Below, piece after piece: positions 19,529 through 30,281 of a stretch of DNA of 64,000 bases (the stretch's first letter is position 1; every line of letters starts with the position of its first letter). Position numbers and translations under genes: made by a program. The DNA comes from Paenibacillus plantiphilus (GTDB taxonomy: Bacteria; Bacillota; Bacilli; Paenibacillales; Paenibacillaceae): assembly GCF_927798095.1 (NCBI RefSeq), contig NZ_CAKMMF010000006.1, forward strand, positions 7,052 through 71,051. Reading direction: 5' to 3'. The notes under the pieces were generated by a model. That model saw only the letters and a program-made list of their open reading frames with translations. It was not told where the DNA came from and made no database searches.

Positions 19529-21538
19529 ATGCGACTAAATCCCTTGTCAGCCATACGCACACAGCTTATTGCCATCATCATTCTTGTTCTTCTTGCACCT
19601 ATTTGCGGGATCGGGATCTATTATTTCACTACGATCAGCGATCGGATGACTACGCTTGATGATAAAGCTACCCAAGACGCCTCTACAGCGGCTCATGGCA
19701 TGCTTTCCATTCTATCCTCTCATGTGATGGACGTTACAATCACCAATTCCCGCTGGGAGGATTATCGCGAAGCAATTGAGCAGCAGAACACGGATTGGAT
19801 CGCAGAAAATATAAGCTCAGCCGTAGATATTGTGCCGAATATCGATTTCGTCATAACAGCTGACAATAAGGGCAAGGTCCTTGGCCACAGCGGAGATTTC
19901 AGCGAGTTCAAGGAATCCATTGCGAATACCGGCATCATTGAATATACGAGCAGCAAGGGTGATTTCACTGGCCTGCTCCCTACCTCCAAAGGAGTTGCCT
20001 TTATTGCAGCTTCCAAGGTAACGGATGAAGACAATACGCTTCCTTCTACGGGTGTGCTCATCTTTGGACGGCTTCTTGATGAGCTCGCGATGTCCACAAT
20101 CTCGGGAACCGTTGGCGTCGGCGTCGGATTCTATACAGAGCTTGGAGAACATAAGGGCTGGGTACAGCCTGCAGAAGATTTCCCTAAGGATGAGCAGGCA
20201 GTCTCAACCATCTATGCGAAGGCGATGGACAGTAAATCTGAGGTCGCTCATCAGAATAACATACAGCTCAAGGGGCGATCCTATAGTGTATTAATGACGC
20301 CTGTTCTTGGTTGGGCTGGCGAGCCGATTGGCCTGCTCTCTATCGCGCGCGAGCTGAGCGTAAGCTCTGAGGTTTCTTCTGAGCTGCAGCGGCTAAGCCT
20401 GCTTGCGGGTGCTGCAGCCCTTGTTCTGATCCTGTTAATCGCCATCCTTATTGAACGGCGAATTGTTGCGCCGCTGAAGAGAATAACTGTATACATGAAG
20501 CAGGTCGCCGGAGGCGTTCTATCTGCTGCCGCCCCTGCCAGAGAGCTTCGCAGAAGGGATGAGATCGGTTATATAACAAACACGCTCCACTCCACTGTCA
20601 CCTCCCTTCATAATATTGTGAAGCAAATTGAAGTCACATCTGGAGGAACGATGTCAGCAGCAAACATACTGTCCGGTGAGACGGAGGCGACTAGAACAGG
20701 CATTGAACAGATTGTTCAATCCATGAGAACGCTCTCGGCCGGCGCGGAAGCACAGATGCAAGGAACGACAAGCGGAGCGCGTGCGATGAATGATATTGCA
20801 GCCGGAATTCATCATATTCACGACCGCACATACACCGTATCTCAGCAAACGGAGGAAGCTGCCCAGTATGCGGAAGAAGGGCAGATTGCCATTCAGCAGG
20901 CAGTTGAGCAAATCAGTCAAGCCAGTGAATCCGTCAAACAGATCGTTCGACAGATGGATGACTTGAATCAGCATTCAGAAGAAATTATGGAAATTGTGGA
21001 GTGGATGGGCAAGATCGCCTCACAGACGAATGTTCTGGCGCTCAATGCGAATATAGAAGCTTCCCGCGCAGGCCAGCATGGCAGAGGCTTCGCAGTCGTT
21101 GCGGAGGAAGTCCGCAAGCTTGCACAGCAATCCAATCTGGCTGCAAGCAGGGTTCATGAACGTGTTACCACAGTACGCAAGCATATTTCGCTGGCGGCCG
21201 AAAGCATTCATTCTGGCAGTGTTGAAGTCAATCGCGGAGCCAGTCTGGCACAATCTGCAGAGCATGCTTTCGCCAGAATTACGGAGTCAGTAGCAACGAT
21301 GAACAGCCAGCTGCAGGGCATGGCTGCCGCTACTGAAGAGATGTCTGCCGGCAGCGAGGAAGTGAGCGCCATGGTAGAGCAGACAGAGACTGTATCCAGA
21401 CATGCTGCCCAGCAAATCAATGAGGTGACCGGCATCGCAGATTCACAATTCGCATCCGTAAGCCGTATCACCTCCGAGATGAGCAAGCTCCAGCAGCAGA
21501 TTAGAGAGCTCGCATCAGTCGTAAGCCGTTATCGCTAG
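19529..21538 (+). CDS. Methyl-accepting chemotaxis protein with CHASE4-like sensor
   Basis: A 669-residue membrane receptor. A transmembrane helix at about residues 9-32 is followed by an extracytoplasmic domain (to about 280) containing [11 protein letters not shown], a pattern typical of CHASE4. A second helix lies near 290-312, then a HAMP domain. The long cytoplasmic coiled coil has the signalling hairpin tip around [20 protein letters not shown] near residue 500. It would send ligand signals to CheA. GAGAGGTG lies 11 bases before the ATG at 19529; the earlier ATG at 19508 overlaps this site. The gene end overlaps the convergent DUF423 gene by 4 bp. Confidence 0.92.
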   Translation: MRLNPLSAIRTQLIAIIILVLLAPICGIGIYYFTTISDRMTTLDDKATQDASTAAHGMLSILSSHVMDVTITNSRWEDYREAIEQQNTDWIAENISSAVDIVPNIDFVITADNKGKVLGHSGDFSEFKESIANTGIIEYTSSKGDFTGLLPTSKGVAFIAASKVTDEDNTLPSTGVLIFGRLLDELAMSTISGTVGVGVGFYTELGEHKGWVQPAEDFPKDEQAVSTIYAKAMDSKSEVAHQNNIQLKGRSYSVLMTPVLGWAGEPIGLLSIARELSVSSEVSSELQRLSLLAGAAALVLILLIAILIERRIVAPLKRITVYMKQVAGGVLSAAAPARELRRRDEIGYITNTLHSTVTSLHNIVKQIEVTSGGTMSAANILSGETEATRTGIEQIVQSMRTLSAGAEAQMQGTTSGARAMNDIAAGIHHIHDRTYTVSQQTEEAAQYAEEGQIAIQQAVEQISQASESVKQIVRQMDDLNQHSEEIMEIVEWMGKIASQTNVLALNANIEASRAGQHGRGFAVVAEEVRKLAQQSNLAASRVHERVTTVRKHISLAAESIHSGSVEVNRGASLAQSAEHAFARITESVATMNSQLQGMAAATEEMSAGSEEVSAMVEQTETVSRHAAQQINEVTGIADSQFASVSRITSEMSKLQQQIRELASVVSRYR

Positions 21539-21918
21539 CTTCGGCGGCCAGCCTTCCACAGACAATAAGCAGCTAAAGCCCAAGCTGTTATGAAAGCCAC
21601 TCCTCCGAGCGGAGTAATTGCCCCTAACACCTTAATTCCGCTCATACTGAGCACATAGAGACTGCCGGAGAACAAGAAAATACCGATATGCATAAGCCTG
21701 CCTGCCCATTGCAGCGCAGGCTTCGCTCCAAGACGATCTGCCAGTAGCGCAATCAGAACTAATCCGATCGCATGGTACATATGATAGCGAACACCCGTTT
21801 CAAACACGGCCAGCATATCGGCATCAAGCCTCTCCTTGAGAGCATGTGCTCCGAATGCCCCCAGTGCGACGGCAAGCAGCGCGTGAATCGCGCCAAAAAA
21901 ACCGAACTTCGATAACAT
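21535..21918 (-). CDS. DUF423 membrane protein (YwdK-like)
   Basis: A 127-residue protein with four predicted membrane helices. It has the family pattern [14 protein letters not shown] near residue 20, [10 protein letters not shown] near 46, and a glycine-rich segment [17 protein letters not shown] near the end. The family is widespread and uncharacterised. It ends inside the last codons of the convergent chemoreceptor gene, so there is no room for a separate terminator. Confidence 0.88.
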   Translation of the reverse strand: MLSKFGFFGAIHALLAVALGAFGAHALKERLDADMLAVFETGVRYHMYHAIGLVLIALLADRLGAKPALQWAGRLMHIGIFLFSGSLYVLSMSGIKVLGAITPLGGVAFITAWALAAYCLWKAGRRS

Positions 21919-22000
21919 TATCCATCTTCATCCTTTCCAATGGTTTACAAATGGGTTACAATATTTCATGACATAGCCACACATAAAGGAGACTTACGAA

Positions 22001-22450
22001 ATGAGCGATCAACAATTCAACAAAGATTCCTACCCGCCTTCACCAAGCTTCAATCCGGTACCCGAAACAGAAATAATCGCAAAACAATCCAAGCTCGGAA
22101 TCGCTTCCTTTATTCTGGGAATTGTAAGCATTATCGGCTTTATTATCTCCATCATCATACTCTACGTGAATATGGTTGACATTATTGGAGAATTCCCTAC
22201 AGAAGAATCCGTCATGGCGATAGAAGATCCCGAGGTTATCGTTGAATCAATGATTTTCCCAGTCCTGTTCATGCTTTTCTTTGTCGTTGCAAGCATTGTA
22301 GGACTCATTCTCGGCATCACTGGAGCATGCATGAAGCATACCCGCAAAGCATTCTCCATTATCGGTATCGTACTGAATGCCTTGCTCTTTGTCGGCTTCC
22401 TCATGTCCCTTATTCTTGGCACGTTCTCGCAAGTAGTAGATGGCATTTGA
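22001..22450 (+). CDS. Membrane protein with DUF4190-like helices
   Basis: The protein has 149 residues. A proline-rich cytoplasmic N-terminus (residues 1-30) is followed by KLGIASFILGIVSIIGFIIS, a glycine-rich hydrophobic pattern often seen in DUF4190-type proteins. A second helix lies around 87-107 and a third around 115-140. The loop from about 55 to 80 is acidic. AAAGGAG precedes the ATG. Function is unknown. A strong terminator follows at 22486. Confidence 0.8.
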   Translation: MSDQQFNKDSYPPSPSFNPVPETEIIAKQSKLGIASFILGIVSIIGFIISIIILYVNMVDIIGEFPTEESVMAIEDPEVIVESMIFPVLFMLFFVVASIVGLILGITGACMKHTRKAFSIIGIVLNALLFVGFLMSLILGTFSQVVDGI

Positions 22451-22485
22451 ACCAAATATACGAATGAAACTATGCTGCAATAAAC

Positions 22486-22521
22486 AATCTGCCGGTGCAT
22501 GCTGCCCCTGGCAGATTTTTT
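22486..22521 (+). terminator. Terminator after the 22001 gene
   Basis: The stem AATCTGCC / GGCAGATT is followed by a run of Ts. Confidence 0.85.
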
Positions 22522-22706
22522 GTTGTTTGCAATTATTATTGTACGGAAAAGTGATGGTGAAGTCCAATCCTCCGTTTCAGACCAACTGACCCTCATTTCG
22601 GAGGAATGAGATTCATAGATTCGGGCGGTATTTGGCTCACATAACGTGCAGAGACTTGAATACAATGAATAACAACGAGACTTTAACGACAAGGAGGTGC
22701 AACGAT

Positions 22707-23870
22707 ATGGACGCAATGGATGATTCGCTGTACACAGTTTCGCGCGAGGATTGGTCGCTTCATCGCAAGGGCTATCAGGATCAGGAGAGACATCAGCAGA
22801 AGGTTCGGGAGGCAATCAAACAAAACTTGCCTGATCTTGTCTCCGAGGAGAATATTGTAATGTCCGACGGGAAGCAGGTGATTAAGGTTCCGATTCGGAG
22901 CCTTGACGAATTTCGTTTCGTGTACAATTTCAATAAAAACAAGCATGTCGGTCAAGGTGACGGCGATAGTCAAGTGGGCGATGTGCTGGGCGCGGACCCG
23001 GCTTCCGCGAAGAAGGGCGGCAAAGGAGATGGCGCCGGCGATCAGCCGGGTGACGATGTCGTTGAAGCCGAGATCAGCCTGGCAGAGCTCGAAACGATGC
23101 TCTTCGAGGAGCTCGAACTCCCCTTCCTGAAGCAGAAAGACAAGGATCAGCTGGAAACATCAGAGGTCCGATTCAATGATATCCGCAAGAAGGGAATTAT
23201 GTCCAACATCGATAAGAAGCGGACGATTCTTGAGAACCTGCGCCGCAATGCCACCAGCGGCAATCCAGGCATTCACGGCATCTCGCCGAATGACCTGCGC
23301 TACAAGACATGGGAGGAGATCATCAAGCCGCATTCCAACGCCGTCATTATGGCTATGATGGATACCTCAGGCAGCATGGGCAGCTTCGAGAAATACGTCG
23401 CGCGCAGCTTCTTCTTCTGGATGACTCGTTTCCTCAGACATCAGTATGAGAAGGTGGACATCGTATTCATCGCGCATCATACCGAGGCCAAAGAAGTGAC
23501 CGAGGATGAGTTCTTCACCCGTGGCGAGAGCGGCGGCACCATCTGCTCATCGGCTTATTTGAAGGCCCTTGATATTATAGACAGTCGATTTCCGCCTGAA
23601 TTGCACAATATATATCCCTTTCACTTCTCTGACGGCGACAATCTGACATCTGATAATGAACGCTGCGTCAAGCTTATCGGCGAGCTGCTCAAGCGCTCCA
23701 ATCTGTTCGGCTACGGTGAAGTCAATCAATACAACCGCTCCAGCACGCTTATGTCAGCCTATAAAAACATTAGCACCCCTACCTTTATGCACTATGTCAT
23801 TCGCGAGAAAAGCGAGGTCTATAACGCGCTGAAGTCATTCTTCCGCAAACGTGAAGTGGTGCCTGGGTAG
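22707..23870 (+). CDS. yhbH: Sporulation protein YhbH (DUF444, vWA-like)
   Basis: A 387-residue protein of the YhbH/YeaH family, connected with sporulation in Bacillus and often linked to the PrkA kinase. An N-terminal basic part is followed by a glycine-aspartate-rich linker near residues 95-125. The vWA-like domain has [14 protein letters not shown] (a MIDAS-type DxSxS motif) near residue 215 and a later [18 protein letters not shown] segment. AAGGAGG lies eight bases before the ATG at 22707. In-frame codons upstream lack a ribosome site. No prkA or spoVR gene is in the window. Confidence 0.93.
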   Translation: MDAMDDSLYTVSREDWSLHRKGYQDQERHQQKVREAIKQNLPDLVSEENIVMSDGKQVIKVPIRSLDEFRFVYNFNKNKHVGQGDGDSQVGDVLGADPASAKKGGKGDGAGDQPGDDVVEAEISLAELETMLFEELELPFLKQKDKDQLETSEVRFNDIRKKGIMSNIDKKRTILENLRRNATSGNPGIHGISPNDLRYKTWEEIIKPHSNAVIMAMMDTSGSMGSFEKYVARSFFFWMTRFLRHQYEKVDIVFIAHHTEAKEVTEDEFFTRGESGGTICSSAYLKALDIIDSRFPPELHNIYPFHFSDGDNLTSDNERCVKLIGELLKRSNLFGYGEVNQYNRSSTLMSAYKNISTPTFMHYVIREKSEVYNALKSFFRKREVVPG

Positions 23871-23920
23871 CAGCCGATTTTCTCACAGCCGAGGCATATA
23901 TGGGCTCCATGGAACAAGTA

Positions 23921-23962
23921 ATATGCGATAAGCTGTTCCTGCAACACTTATCGCATATTTTG
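23921..23962 (+). terminator. Bidirectional terminator between yhbH and the sensor kinase
   Basis: The stem ATATGCGATAAG / CTTATCGCATAT is followed by TTTTG on the plus strand. It overlaps the last codons of the kinase gene. Confidence 0.8.
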
Positions 23963-25375
23963 ATTGGAGCTTGATTGCAAAGCTGCAGTATCGTTATTGG
24001 GTCTAGGCAATATAATAGTAAATATGCTGCCCTTGCCGCTCGTACTCGCTATATCTATTTGTCCATGATGCAAATGTACAATTTGCTGCACAATGGATAA
24101 CCCCAGTCCTGTCCCTTCTTTTGTCCGCGATGAATCCACTCGAAAAAATTTATCAAATAATTGAGGCATGTTGTCAGGCTCAATTCCTATTCCTGTATCT
24201 TTAAATACGACCCCAATACAATTGCCTTCCGACAATAGGCTGATTTCTATATTGCCGCCAGCATGATTGTATTTAATCGCATTCGTTAGGAGGTTATCCC
24301 AAACAATTGCAAGAAGCTCCTCATCTCCACGAATAGTAGTAGCGGGCAGCTTATACGAAATTTCTAAATTCCCCTCTTCAATGCGCCATCTATATTTCTT
24401 TATCACTTCTTTTAATTGAGCATCCAGATGAAAATTTTTGTACTTCATCGGATAAGCGGCTTGATCTAAGGAGGTCAGTATAAGAAGCTGTTTCGTTAAA
24501 TTTGATAGACGTTTTGTCTCTTTTTCAATAATGCCTGCAAATTCATAACGTTCCTCCTCTTTAATTGAAGCGGACTTTAATAGCTCTGCGTATCCCTGAA
24601 TGTTCATCAAAGGAGATTGAAAATCATGCGATACATTATTAATAAATGTTATTCTAGCTAAATCATTATGCGCTAACTGGGTTTGCATAAGATTGAAACT
24701 GGCAGATAATTGACCGATTTCATCTTTTCTTTTGATGTTTAGCGGATAGCTGTAATTTTCTTTTGCTATTTGTTTAGTTGCTTCAGTCAGTTGTGTAATA
24801 GGGCGGGTTATTTTCTTCGCAAGCCACAGCATACCTAAAACATTCACTATAGCTATCACTAAAATAAAGACAATTAACACAGTATGGATATCTGTTGAAA
24901 TTAATTTAATATCCGGACGGATAAATAAGCCATATTGCTGCTGTTCATAGGAAAAAGGAACTCCTACCGTATTTTTTAGTTCATTTGCAAAATGCCCCAT
25001 CATAAAGGTATTGTTCGAAAAATTGTTAATGCCATGGTAAATTTCACCGTGGGTAATAACTCGAAGCGCCTCTTCCGGAAGTGTTGCATCTTCAAAAGGC
25101 TCGCCGAAAAAAAATTGTTCACCGTTTTCGTTGATGACATAGATTTGGTAACCGAGCTTTGCAACAGAATGCAAGTAGCTATTGAAGCCGGAATTCGATT
25201 GATGCACTTGCTGCAAAACGTTCACTGTCTCTTGCGCAATCGCAACTTGATGCTTGTCTGTATTTTCTTTGGTAACATTCAGATAAAAAAAGTTTGCAAT
25301 AATTAAACCAATTATGGTGCTGACCATTAAAATGAAAAGAGCAGCCGCAATAAACTGTCTGTACAATGTCGTCAT
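23948..25375 (-). CDS. Two-component sensor histidine kinase
   Basis: The protein has 475 residues. An N-terminal helix (about 8-30), an extracytoplasmic sensor region (to about 160) and a second helix (about 163-185) precede a HAMP domain with TRPITQLTEATKQIA. The phosphoacceptor is in NVSHDFQSPLMNIQGY near residue 248, and the ATPase domain has N, G1 (DTGIGI) and G2 (GTGLGLSI) boxes. It overlaps the response regulator gene by 4 bp. The pair lies downstream of the MMPL transporter and probably controls it. Confidence 0.93.
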   Translation of the reverse strand: MTTLYRQFIAAALFILMVSTIIGLIIANFFYLNVTKENTDKHQVAIAQETVNVLQQVHQSNSGFNSYLHSVAKLGYQIYVINENGEQFFFGEPFEDATLPEEALRVITHGEIYHGINNFSNNTFMMGHFANELKNTVGVPFSYEQQQYGLFIRPDIKLISTDIHTVLIVFILVIAIVNVLGMLWLAKKITRPITQLTEATKQIAKENYSYPLNIKRKDEIGQLSASFNLMQTQLAHNDLARITFINNVSHDFQSPLMNIQGYAELLKSASIKEEERYEFAGIIEKETKRLSNLTKQLLILTSLDQAAYPMKYKNFHLDAQLKEVIKKYRWRIEEGNLEISYKLPATTIRGDEELLAIVWDNLLTNAIKYNHAGGNIEISLLSEGNCIGVVFKDTGIGIEPDNMPQLFDKFFRVDSSRTKEGTGLGLSIVQQIVHLHHGQIDIASTSGKGSIFTIILPRPNNDTAALQSSSNQNMR

Positions 25376-26043
25376 GTTAATTCCTCTAATTTATACCCGA
25401 TGCCTCGTACAGTCTGAATTTCTACTTTTGCATCATGGCGCTTTAATCGATCACGGATTCGGTTAATATGTGTATTTAACGTCGATTCATTTCCTTCAAA
25501 ATCCGCCCCCCACACATGTTCGATTAACAAACTGCGTGACGTCACCTTGCTCGCACGAGAAACCAAGAGAGAAAGAATTTCAAATTCTTTCAGAGGCATG
25601 AGCAAAGTCTCTTGCTCGATCGTTACTTCAAAGTCGTTCCGATTAATCGAAAGATTGCTAATTTGCAAGTTATCGCGAATGGAGCGTTCAAATCTTCTTA
25701 GTATCACCGCTACCCGAAAGAGCAGTTCTTTGGGCTCGAATGGCTTAACAATATAATCCTCTGTCCCTGAAAGAAAACCTTTTTCTTTATCCTCTAGTTG
25801 TCCTTTGGCGGTTAATAATATAACAGGGATGAGCAAATCTTGGGTAAGTACTCTTGTTAATGCATAACCGTCCATACCTGGCATCATGACATCTATAATA
25901 GCTAAATCAACGAGTTTACTTTCCAACAATTGCAAGGCTTGCTTGGCATCGTCTGCTTGCAGCACTTTATATCCTGCTCTTGTTAAGTGAATGGATACGA
26001 GTTGTTGTATATAGGGATCGTCGTCTACAACAAGAATTTCCAT
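25372..26043 (-). CDS. OmpR-family response regulator
   Basis: The protein has 223 residues. The receiver domain (about 1-115) has the acidic pair in VDDDPYI, the phosphorylated aspartate in IIDVMMPG near residue 51, and the lysine in LLTAKG. The C-terminal winged helix ends with INRIRDRLKRHD and TVRGIGYKLE. GGAGGAAAAAG precedes the ATG. It is translationally coupled to the kinase through a 4-bp overlap. A hairpin lies between it and the MMPL gene. Confidence 0.95.
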   Translation of the reverse strand: MEILVVDDDPYIQQLVSIHLTRAGYKVLQADDAKQALQLLESKLVDLAIIDVMMPGMDGYALTRVLTQDLLIPVILLTAKGQLEDKEKGFLSGTEDYIVKPFEPKELLFRVAVILRRFERSIRDNLQISNLSINRNDFEVTIEQETLLMPLKEFEILSLLVSRASKVTSRSLLIEHVWGADFEGNESTLNTHINRIRDRLKRHDAKVEIQTVRGIGYKLEELT

Positions 26044-26065
26044 GCTTTTTCCTCCTTATATGGAG

Positions 26066-26099
26066 AGTGAGCACAGAAATAGAAATCTCTGTGCTCACT
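26066..26099 (-). terminator. Hairpin between the MMPL gene and the regulator
   Basis: The stem AGTGAGCACAGA / TCTGTGCTCACT has a 10-base loop. It would end or attenuate transcription from the transporter gene before the regulator. Confidence 0.65.
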
Positions 26100-26105
26100 A
26101 AATCA

Positions 26106-28223
26106 TTATGAACTTGTTTCTACTTTTTTATCCTTTTCAAAGAAAAGAATAAGAGCTGGTAAAAGTATTCCTCGGACTAAGAACGTATCAATCAGAATAC
26201 CGATCGCTACCATGAAGCCAAATACGAATAAATCAGCGATCGGCATCGTCATGAGGGCTGCGAAGGTTGCGGCCAAAATGACCCCTGCAGATGAGATGAC
26301 CCCTCCTGTATTGCGAATTGCAATTTCTAAAGCTTCCTTAACACGGTGCTTTTTACGTTCTTCCATAAATCTGGAAACCAAAATGATATTATAGTCGATT
26401 CCTAATGCCACTAAGAAAATGAACGCATACACCGGAACGCGCGTACTTATCGCTTCATATCCAAAGAGCGCGTCAACAAGGAAAATTCCAATCCCTAATG
26501 CCGAAACATAAGAGAGAAGGATCGTTGCCATCATATAGATCGGCATTTTCCATGATCGTGTCAAGAAGAACAGAAGACCAAGAATAAGAAGCGTTTCAAG
26601 CACCACAATTGTTACTATATCTCGGTTGTTCACATTACGCTCATCAACTAATTTGGCTGTCACACCTGCAAAATGAGCTTCCCCTGTAAGGGAGGCATCG
26701 CTTAGCAGCCCTTCACTTTGATCCCGCAAATCCTCCATAAAGTCAATTGCTTCTACAGAGTAAGGATTTAACGAAAGAGCAACACTGTATTTTATGGCCT
26801 GTTTATCCTCTGACTGACCTGAGAGTCGCGTAGAGGCTATCTCATCATAGGAAGCGAGCGCTTTTGCCAGCTGTTCTATGGATTGCTCTGAAATCGCTTG
26901 TTTACTTACAACCAATAAGGATGAAGGCGCTAGTTCACCTTTATCAAAATTTTCTTCCACAATCTCATATCCTACGCGAGAGGGCAAATCTTCTGGAAAA
27001 GATTTAACAGTATTGAACTCAAAATTGAGATTGAATACATTGAACATCGTTACAATCATAATAATGGCAACGGCTCCGCCGGAAATAAACGGCTTATTGA
27101 CGACAAACTTTGCTACAGGTCCCCATATGCCATGCTTCAGTTCCTTTGCTGCTCCGAACGTTGGAACTTTAGGCCAAAACGCCTTGCGTCCAAATAACAC
27201 AAACAATGCCGGTACTAACGTTATGGAGGCTAACATGATAATGAAAATGGACATCCCGAACACTGGAGCAAAGTTAGCATAGTCTCGGAAGTCAGCAAAA
27301 AACAAGATGAGCATCGCCGCAAGAACGGTACCGCCAGCAAAGAAGACCGGCTCTCCCGTTGCACGCATTGCATGCTTCATCGCTTCGTTCTTGCTTTGGT
27401 GATGGTTCAACTCTTCACGATATCTTGAGAAAACGAATAGGGAGTAATCGATAACAGCCGCGAATAATAGGATGCTCATTATGGAAGTTGTAGAGTTGTT
27501 AATCTCTAAACCTGCCGCACCCATCAGCGCAATGGTCTGATTGGAAACCTGATAAACAATGATTGTCGCTAGCAATGGAATAAACGCCAGTAACGGGGAG
27601 CGGTAAATAACAATCAATAAAAGCAATATAATTACAATTGTTGCAAGAAGAAGAACGAAGTCTGCACTTTCAAACAACTTTATCGTATCTCCTGCTATAC
27701 CTGCCGGTCCTGTAATATAGAAGCTAGTGCTTTTTAATGAATCAGCAATCTTATTGCCAATTTCGGTAGCCTTATCGTTTATTTCGGCGTATTCATTATT
27801 TCCAAGTCCCTTTTCCAAGCTCATTGGGATGATCAAGGTTGATTGGTTGTCTGAAATAAACTCCTCTGCTGCCACTGGCGGTAAATCAGCCAAATTGACA
27901 ATAGCATCGATCCCTTTAATATCAGCAGCTAGAATACCGTCCATAATCTGTTGTACTTCAGTTATGTCAATCTTTCCATTCTCATTATGGAAAACTAGAA
28001 TGCCAGGCATCCCCTGCTCGTTCGGAAAATATTTTTCCAGCTCATTTTCGGCAACGATAGATTGCGCCTCATCTGGCAACGATTGAAAATCGGTCACTTT
28101 GTAATCATTTAACTTTGGACCTGCACTAAGACCACCAACTAACACTAACCAAACGATAAGCGTAATCCACATTCCCCGTTTAGTCGAAACCCAATCCGTA
28201 ATTGGGGACAACAATTTATGCAT
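26106..28223 (-). CDS. MMPL/RND-type transporter (YdfJ-like)
   Basis: A 705-residue membrane protein with the two-fold RND layout. Each half has a first helix, a large external loop and a bundle of five helices. The central helices carry AAVIDYSLFVFSRYREE near residue 260 and VALGIDYNIILVSRFMEE near 600, the proton-relay aspartates of the family. Such proteins export lipids, siderophores or antimicrobial compounds; the substrate here is unknown. The associated two-component genes suggest induction by a membrane-active compound. GGAGAGCAGATC precedes the ATG. The codon use and AT content of this three-gene block differ a little from the GC-richer flanks. Confidence 0.92.
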   Translation of the reverse strand: MHKLLSPITDWVSTKRGMWITLIVWLVLVGGLSAGPKLNDYKVTDFQSLPDEAQSIVAENELEKYFPNEQGMPGILVFHNENGKIDITEVQQIMDGILAADIKGIDAIVNLADLPPVAAEEFISDNQSTLIIPMSLEKGLGNNEYAEINDKATEIGNKIADSLKSTSFYITGPAGIAGDTIKLFESADFVLLLATIVIILLLLIVIYRSPLLAFIPLLATIIVYQVSNQTIALMGAAGLEINNSTTSIMSILLFAAVIDYSLFVFSRYREELNHHQSKNEAMKHAMRATGEPVFFAGGTVLAAMLILFFADFRDYANFAPVFGMSIFIIMLASITLVPALFVLFGRKAFWPKVPTFGAAKELKHGIWGPVAKFVVNKPFISGGAVAIIMIVTMFNVFNLNFEFNTVKSFPEDLPSRVGYEIVEENFDKGELAPSSLLVVSKQAISEQSIEQLAKALASYDEIASTRLSGQSEDKQAIKYSVALSLNPYSVEAIDFMEDLRDQSEGLLSDASLTGEAHFAGVTAKLVDERNVNNRDIVTIVVLETLLILGLLFFLTRSWKMPIYMMATILLSYVSALGIGIFLVDALFGYEAISTRVPVYAFIFLVALGIDYNIILVSRFMEERKKHRVKEALEIAIRNTGGVISSAGVILAATFAALMTMPIADLFVFGFMVAIGILIDTFLVRGILLPALILFFEKDKKVETSS

Positions 28224-28322
28224 GATCTGCTCTCCTTTTTCTCTATAAGGTATCTACCGGAGTCATCATATCAAATCAACATAAACTGAATATCAACTAT
28301 TTATTGCAGCGTTCATGCAAAA

Positions 28323-28344
28323 GCCACACCGCGCGCGGTGTGGC
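28323..28344 (-). terminator. Terminator of the PRTase-HAD-ATP-grasp operon
   Basis: A perfect 22-bp palindrome with arm GCCACACCGCG is followed by TTTT on the minus strand, just after the ATP-grasp gene. Confidence 0.8.
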
Positions 28345-28389
28345 GAATTCCATCTATGCATACCGGCTTATGGATAAAACGCGGCATGT

Positions 28390-29421
28390 TTATTTCGCAA
28401 ACTGTCTAGCCTCCATAATTAAAGCCTGCTCGACAAAGCTGGCCGTAATGCCGAGCTGCGGCTCAGGCGGCTCAATCGGCTTGCCCATAATGGAGCGAAC
28501 CGCCAAATACGGCATGTTCACACCCGACAGGCAGGTAATATACAAACCGCCGGACATGCGCGGATTAATTTCCAGCAGCTTCGGTATGCCTTGGTTATAG
28601 CGCACCTGAATGTTGAAAGCATAAGGGATACGCAACGCCTCCGCAATTCGCTCGGAGATGGCTTGAAGCTCAGGAACATCCTCAAGCAAATACAATCTTC
28701 CTTCCGACTTTCTCCGAGGAATAGCCGTTATAAGCTCACCTTTAGCTGTTGAGATGCAGTCAATGCTATATTCCGGTCCCTCCAGCAGCTCCATCACCAT
28801 CAAATCCTCGAACTGCTCTGTCAGCGCCAATGTATCATATGCCCGCTGGAACGTAGTAGATACCGTAACATAACTAAACAGCTCGCCAAGTGAATCCAGA
28901 TCATTGTCGATCATGCGAAAGCCATTGCCGCCCTCGGCCTTCGTTGGCTTGAAGCAAACCTTCATATCTTGCGCCGATAATTGCTCGTACGCCTTCTTGA
29001 AATCAGCCGCCGTGTTAACGACTCTGTATTCCGGGATTGCAACAAGGTCCTTGCCTCCCAGCATTTCGTAGAACCTGTCCTTCTCCATCATCGCCTCAAG
29101 CAGCTCAATATCTCTGCACACCATCACCTTCGTACCGATCTCATCGAACAGATGGATATGCCGTGCGATCTCTTCCATATGCAGCCGAGGTATGAAGATG
29201 TCGATCTCATGCCTGGCACAGAACGCCACACAGAAGTTCACATATTCCAACCCTGTGACAGCGGGCTCCGTCTCCGCATGATCTGCTGCCAGCAGCGACA
29301 TATGCTGAATATCAGGATGTGTGCCATAAAATATAAACTTCTCACCATCAGAGTTATTACGAATCATATGGATATAATGATAAGCAACCGAAAACCAGCG
29401 ATTCATATAAATTCGCGTCAT
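28390..29421 (-). CDS. ATP-grasp ligase (Ter-associated type)
   Basis: The protein has 343 residues. ATP-grasp enzymes join a carboxylate to an amine or thiol through an acyl phosphate. An N-terminal pre-ATP-grasp domain is followed by ATP-binding parts with CFKPTKAEGGNGFR near residue 157. MELLEGPEYSIDC near 208 and the metal-binding LLEINPRMSGG near 285 complete the site. The last gene of a three-gene operon with a HAD phosphatase and a PRTase-PELOTA protein. The same combination is known from Ter (tellurium resistance) loci, where it is predicted to make a nucleoside-like or peptide-linked metabolite. GGAAGGAAAG precedes the ATG. Confidence 0.88.
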   Translation of the reverse strand: MTRIYMNRWFSVAYHYIHMIRNNSDGEKFIFYGTHPDIQHMSLLAADHAETEPAVTGLEYVNFCVAFCARHEIDIFIPRLHMEEIARHIHLFDEIGTKVMVCRDIELLEAMMEKDRFYEMLGGKDLVAIPEYRVVNTAADFKKAYEQLSAQDMKVCFKPTKAEGGNGFRMIDNDLDSLGELFSYVTVSTTFQRAYDTLALTEQFEDLMVMELLEGPEYSIDCISTAKGELITAIPRRKSEGRLYLLEDVPELQAISERIAEALRIPYAFNIQVRYNQGIPKLLEINPRMSGGLYITCLSGVNMPYLAVRSIMGKPIEPPEPQLGITASFVEQALIMEARQFAK

Positions 29422-29465
29422 TTGAACTTTCCTTCCTGGATTGCAGCTAAAGTGCCATTCCCATC

Positions 29466-30281
29466 CTATACGATTCCTGCTGCTATGCGTTTGCCCGCTT
29501 GTTCAATAATAATATCCAGCAGCTCTTCGGAAGCCGAAGCCCCCGTAAGCTTGGTGAAAGAGATATGCGGATTAGCGTCCTTCAATCGGCCTAGCTCTCC
29601 ATGAGCAGGTGCAATGGCATAATCAGCTGCCAGCAGCAAACTTTCGTCCAGCAAGCTGTCTCCCGCTGCGAATACATAGCCAGATTGCAGCTTCTCCTTC
29701 ACATACTGGATGGCGGCGCCTTTGCTCACTTTCTCCGGCACAAGGTAGATCTTGCGTCCCTGAAGCGAATAGCTCCATCCCAGCGGCGCAATCTGCTTCT
29801 TCAGCTCTTCTATCGCATCTATCGGCAGCTGCTCTCTCTCAACTACGATGGAGTAGAACAACTCGTCGCATAGACGGGAGGATTTCACCCAATGAGGAGC
29901 GGCAATCGCATCGAATAGACTGAATATCTCCGCCTGCTCAGCGCAATGTGTCTTGACCGCTTGGCGAACAATGCTGTTCCATTCCTGGTCGGGCTGCCCA
30001 TTCTCCAGAATGGTCCCCCCATTGCTGACGATTGCGTATAGAGGTCGAAAAGTGTCCGTAATGCCGAAGACGCGATGATACTGCTCCGGTGTTCGAGTCG
30101 TGACAGGAATGAACTGTGTCAAAGTGACGAGCTGCTGCAGCTTCTCTATCGCTCTCTTGGTCATAAACGATATATGTCTTCCTTCATAAAGCTCAACCGG
30201 CTCCATCTCTTCGGCAGGCACATTCCCTTTCGACCTCTCCGAATAAATCAATGTCTGATCCAGATCACTGGCAAAAATCAT
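29466..30281 (-). CDS. HAD-superfamily phosphatase (Cof/sucrose-phosphatase-like)
   Basis: A 271-residue hydrolase. Motif I is FASDLDQTLIYS at residues 3-14, with both catalytic aspartates. Motif II is PVTTRTPEQY near 58, and motif IV is FAAGDSLLDESLLLAADYAI near 220. A type II cap lies between. It would dephosphorylate the product of the adjacent phosphoribosyltransferase. It overlaps the PRTase gene by 4 bp and lies 44 bp before the ATP-grasp gene. GGGAGG precedes the ATG. HAD enzymes of this subtype are a fixed partner in Ter-type biosynthetic clusters. Confidence 0.9.
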   Translation of the reverse strand: MIFASDLDQTLIYSERSKGNVPAEEMEPVELYEGRHISFMTKRAIEKLQQLVTLTQFIPVTTRTPEQYHRVFGITDTFRPLYAIVSNGGTILENGQPDQEWNSIVRQAVKTHCAEQAEIFSLFDAIAAPHWVKSSRLCDELFYSIVVEREQLPIDAIEELKKQIAPLGWSYSLQGRKIYLVPEKVSKGAAIQYVKEKLQSGYVFAAGDSLLDESLLLAADYAIAPAHGELGRLKDANPHISFTKLTGASASEELLDIIIEQAGKRIAAGIV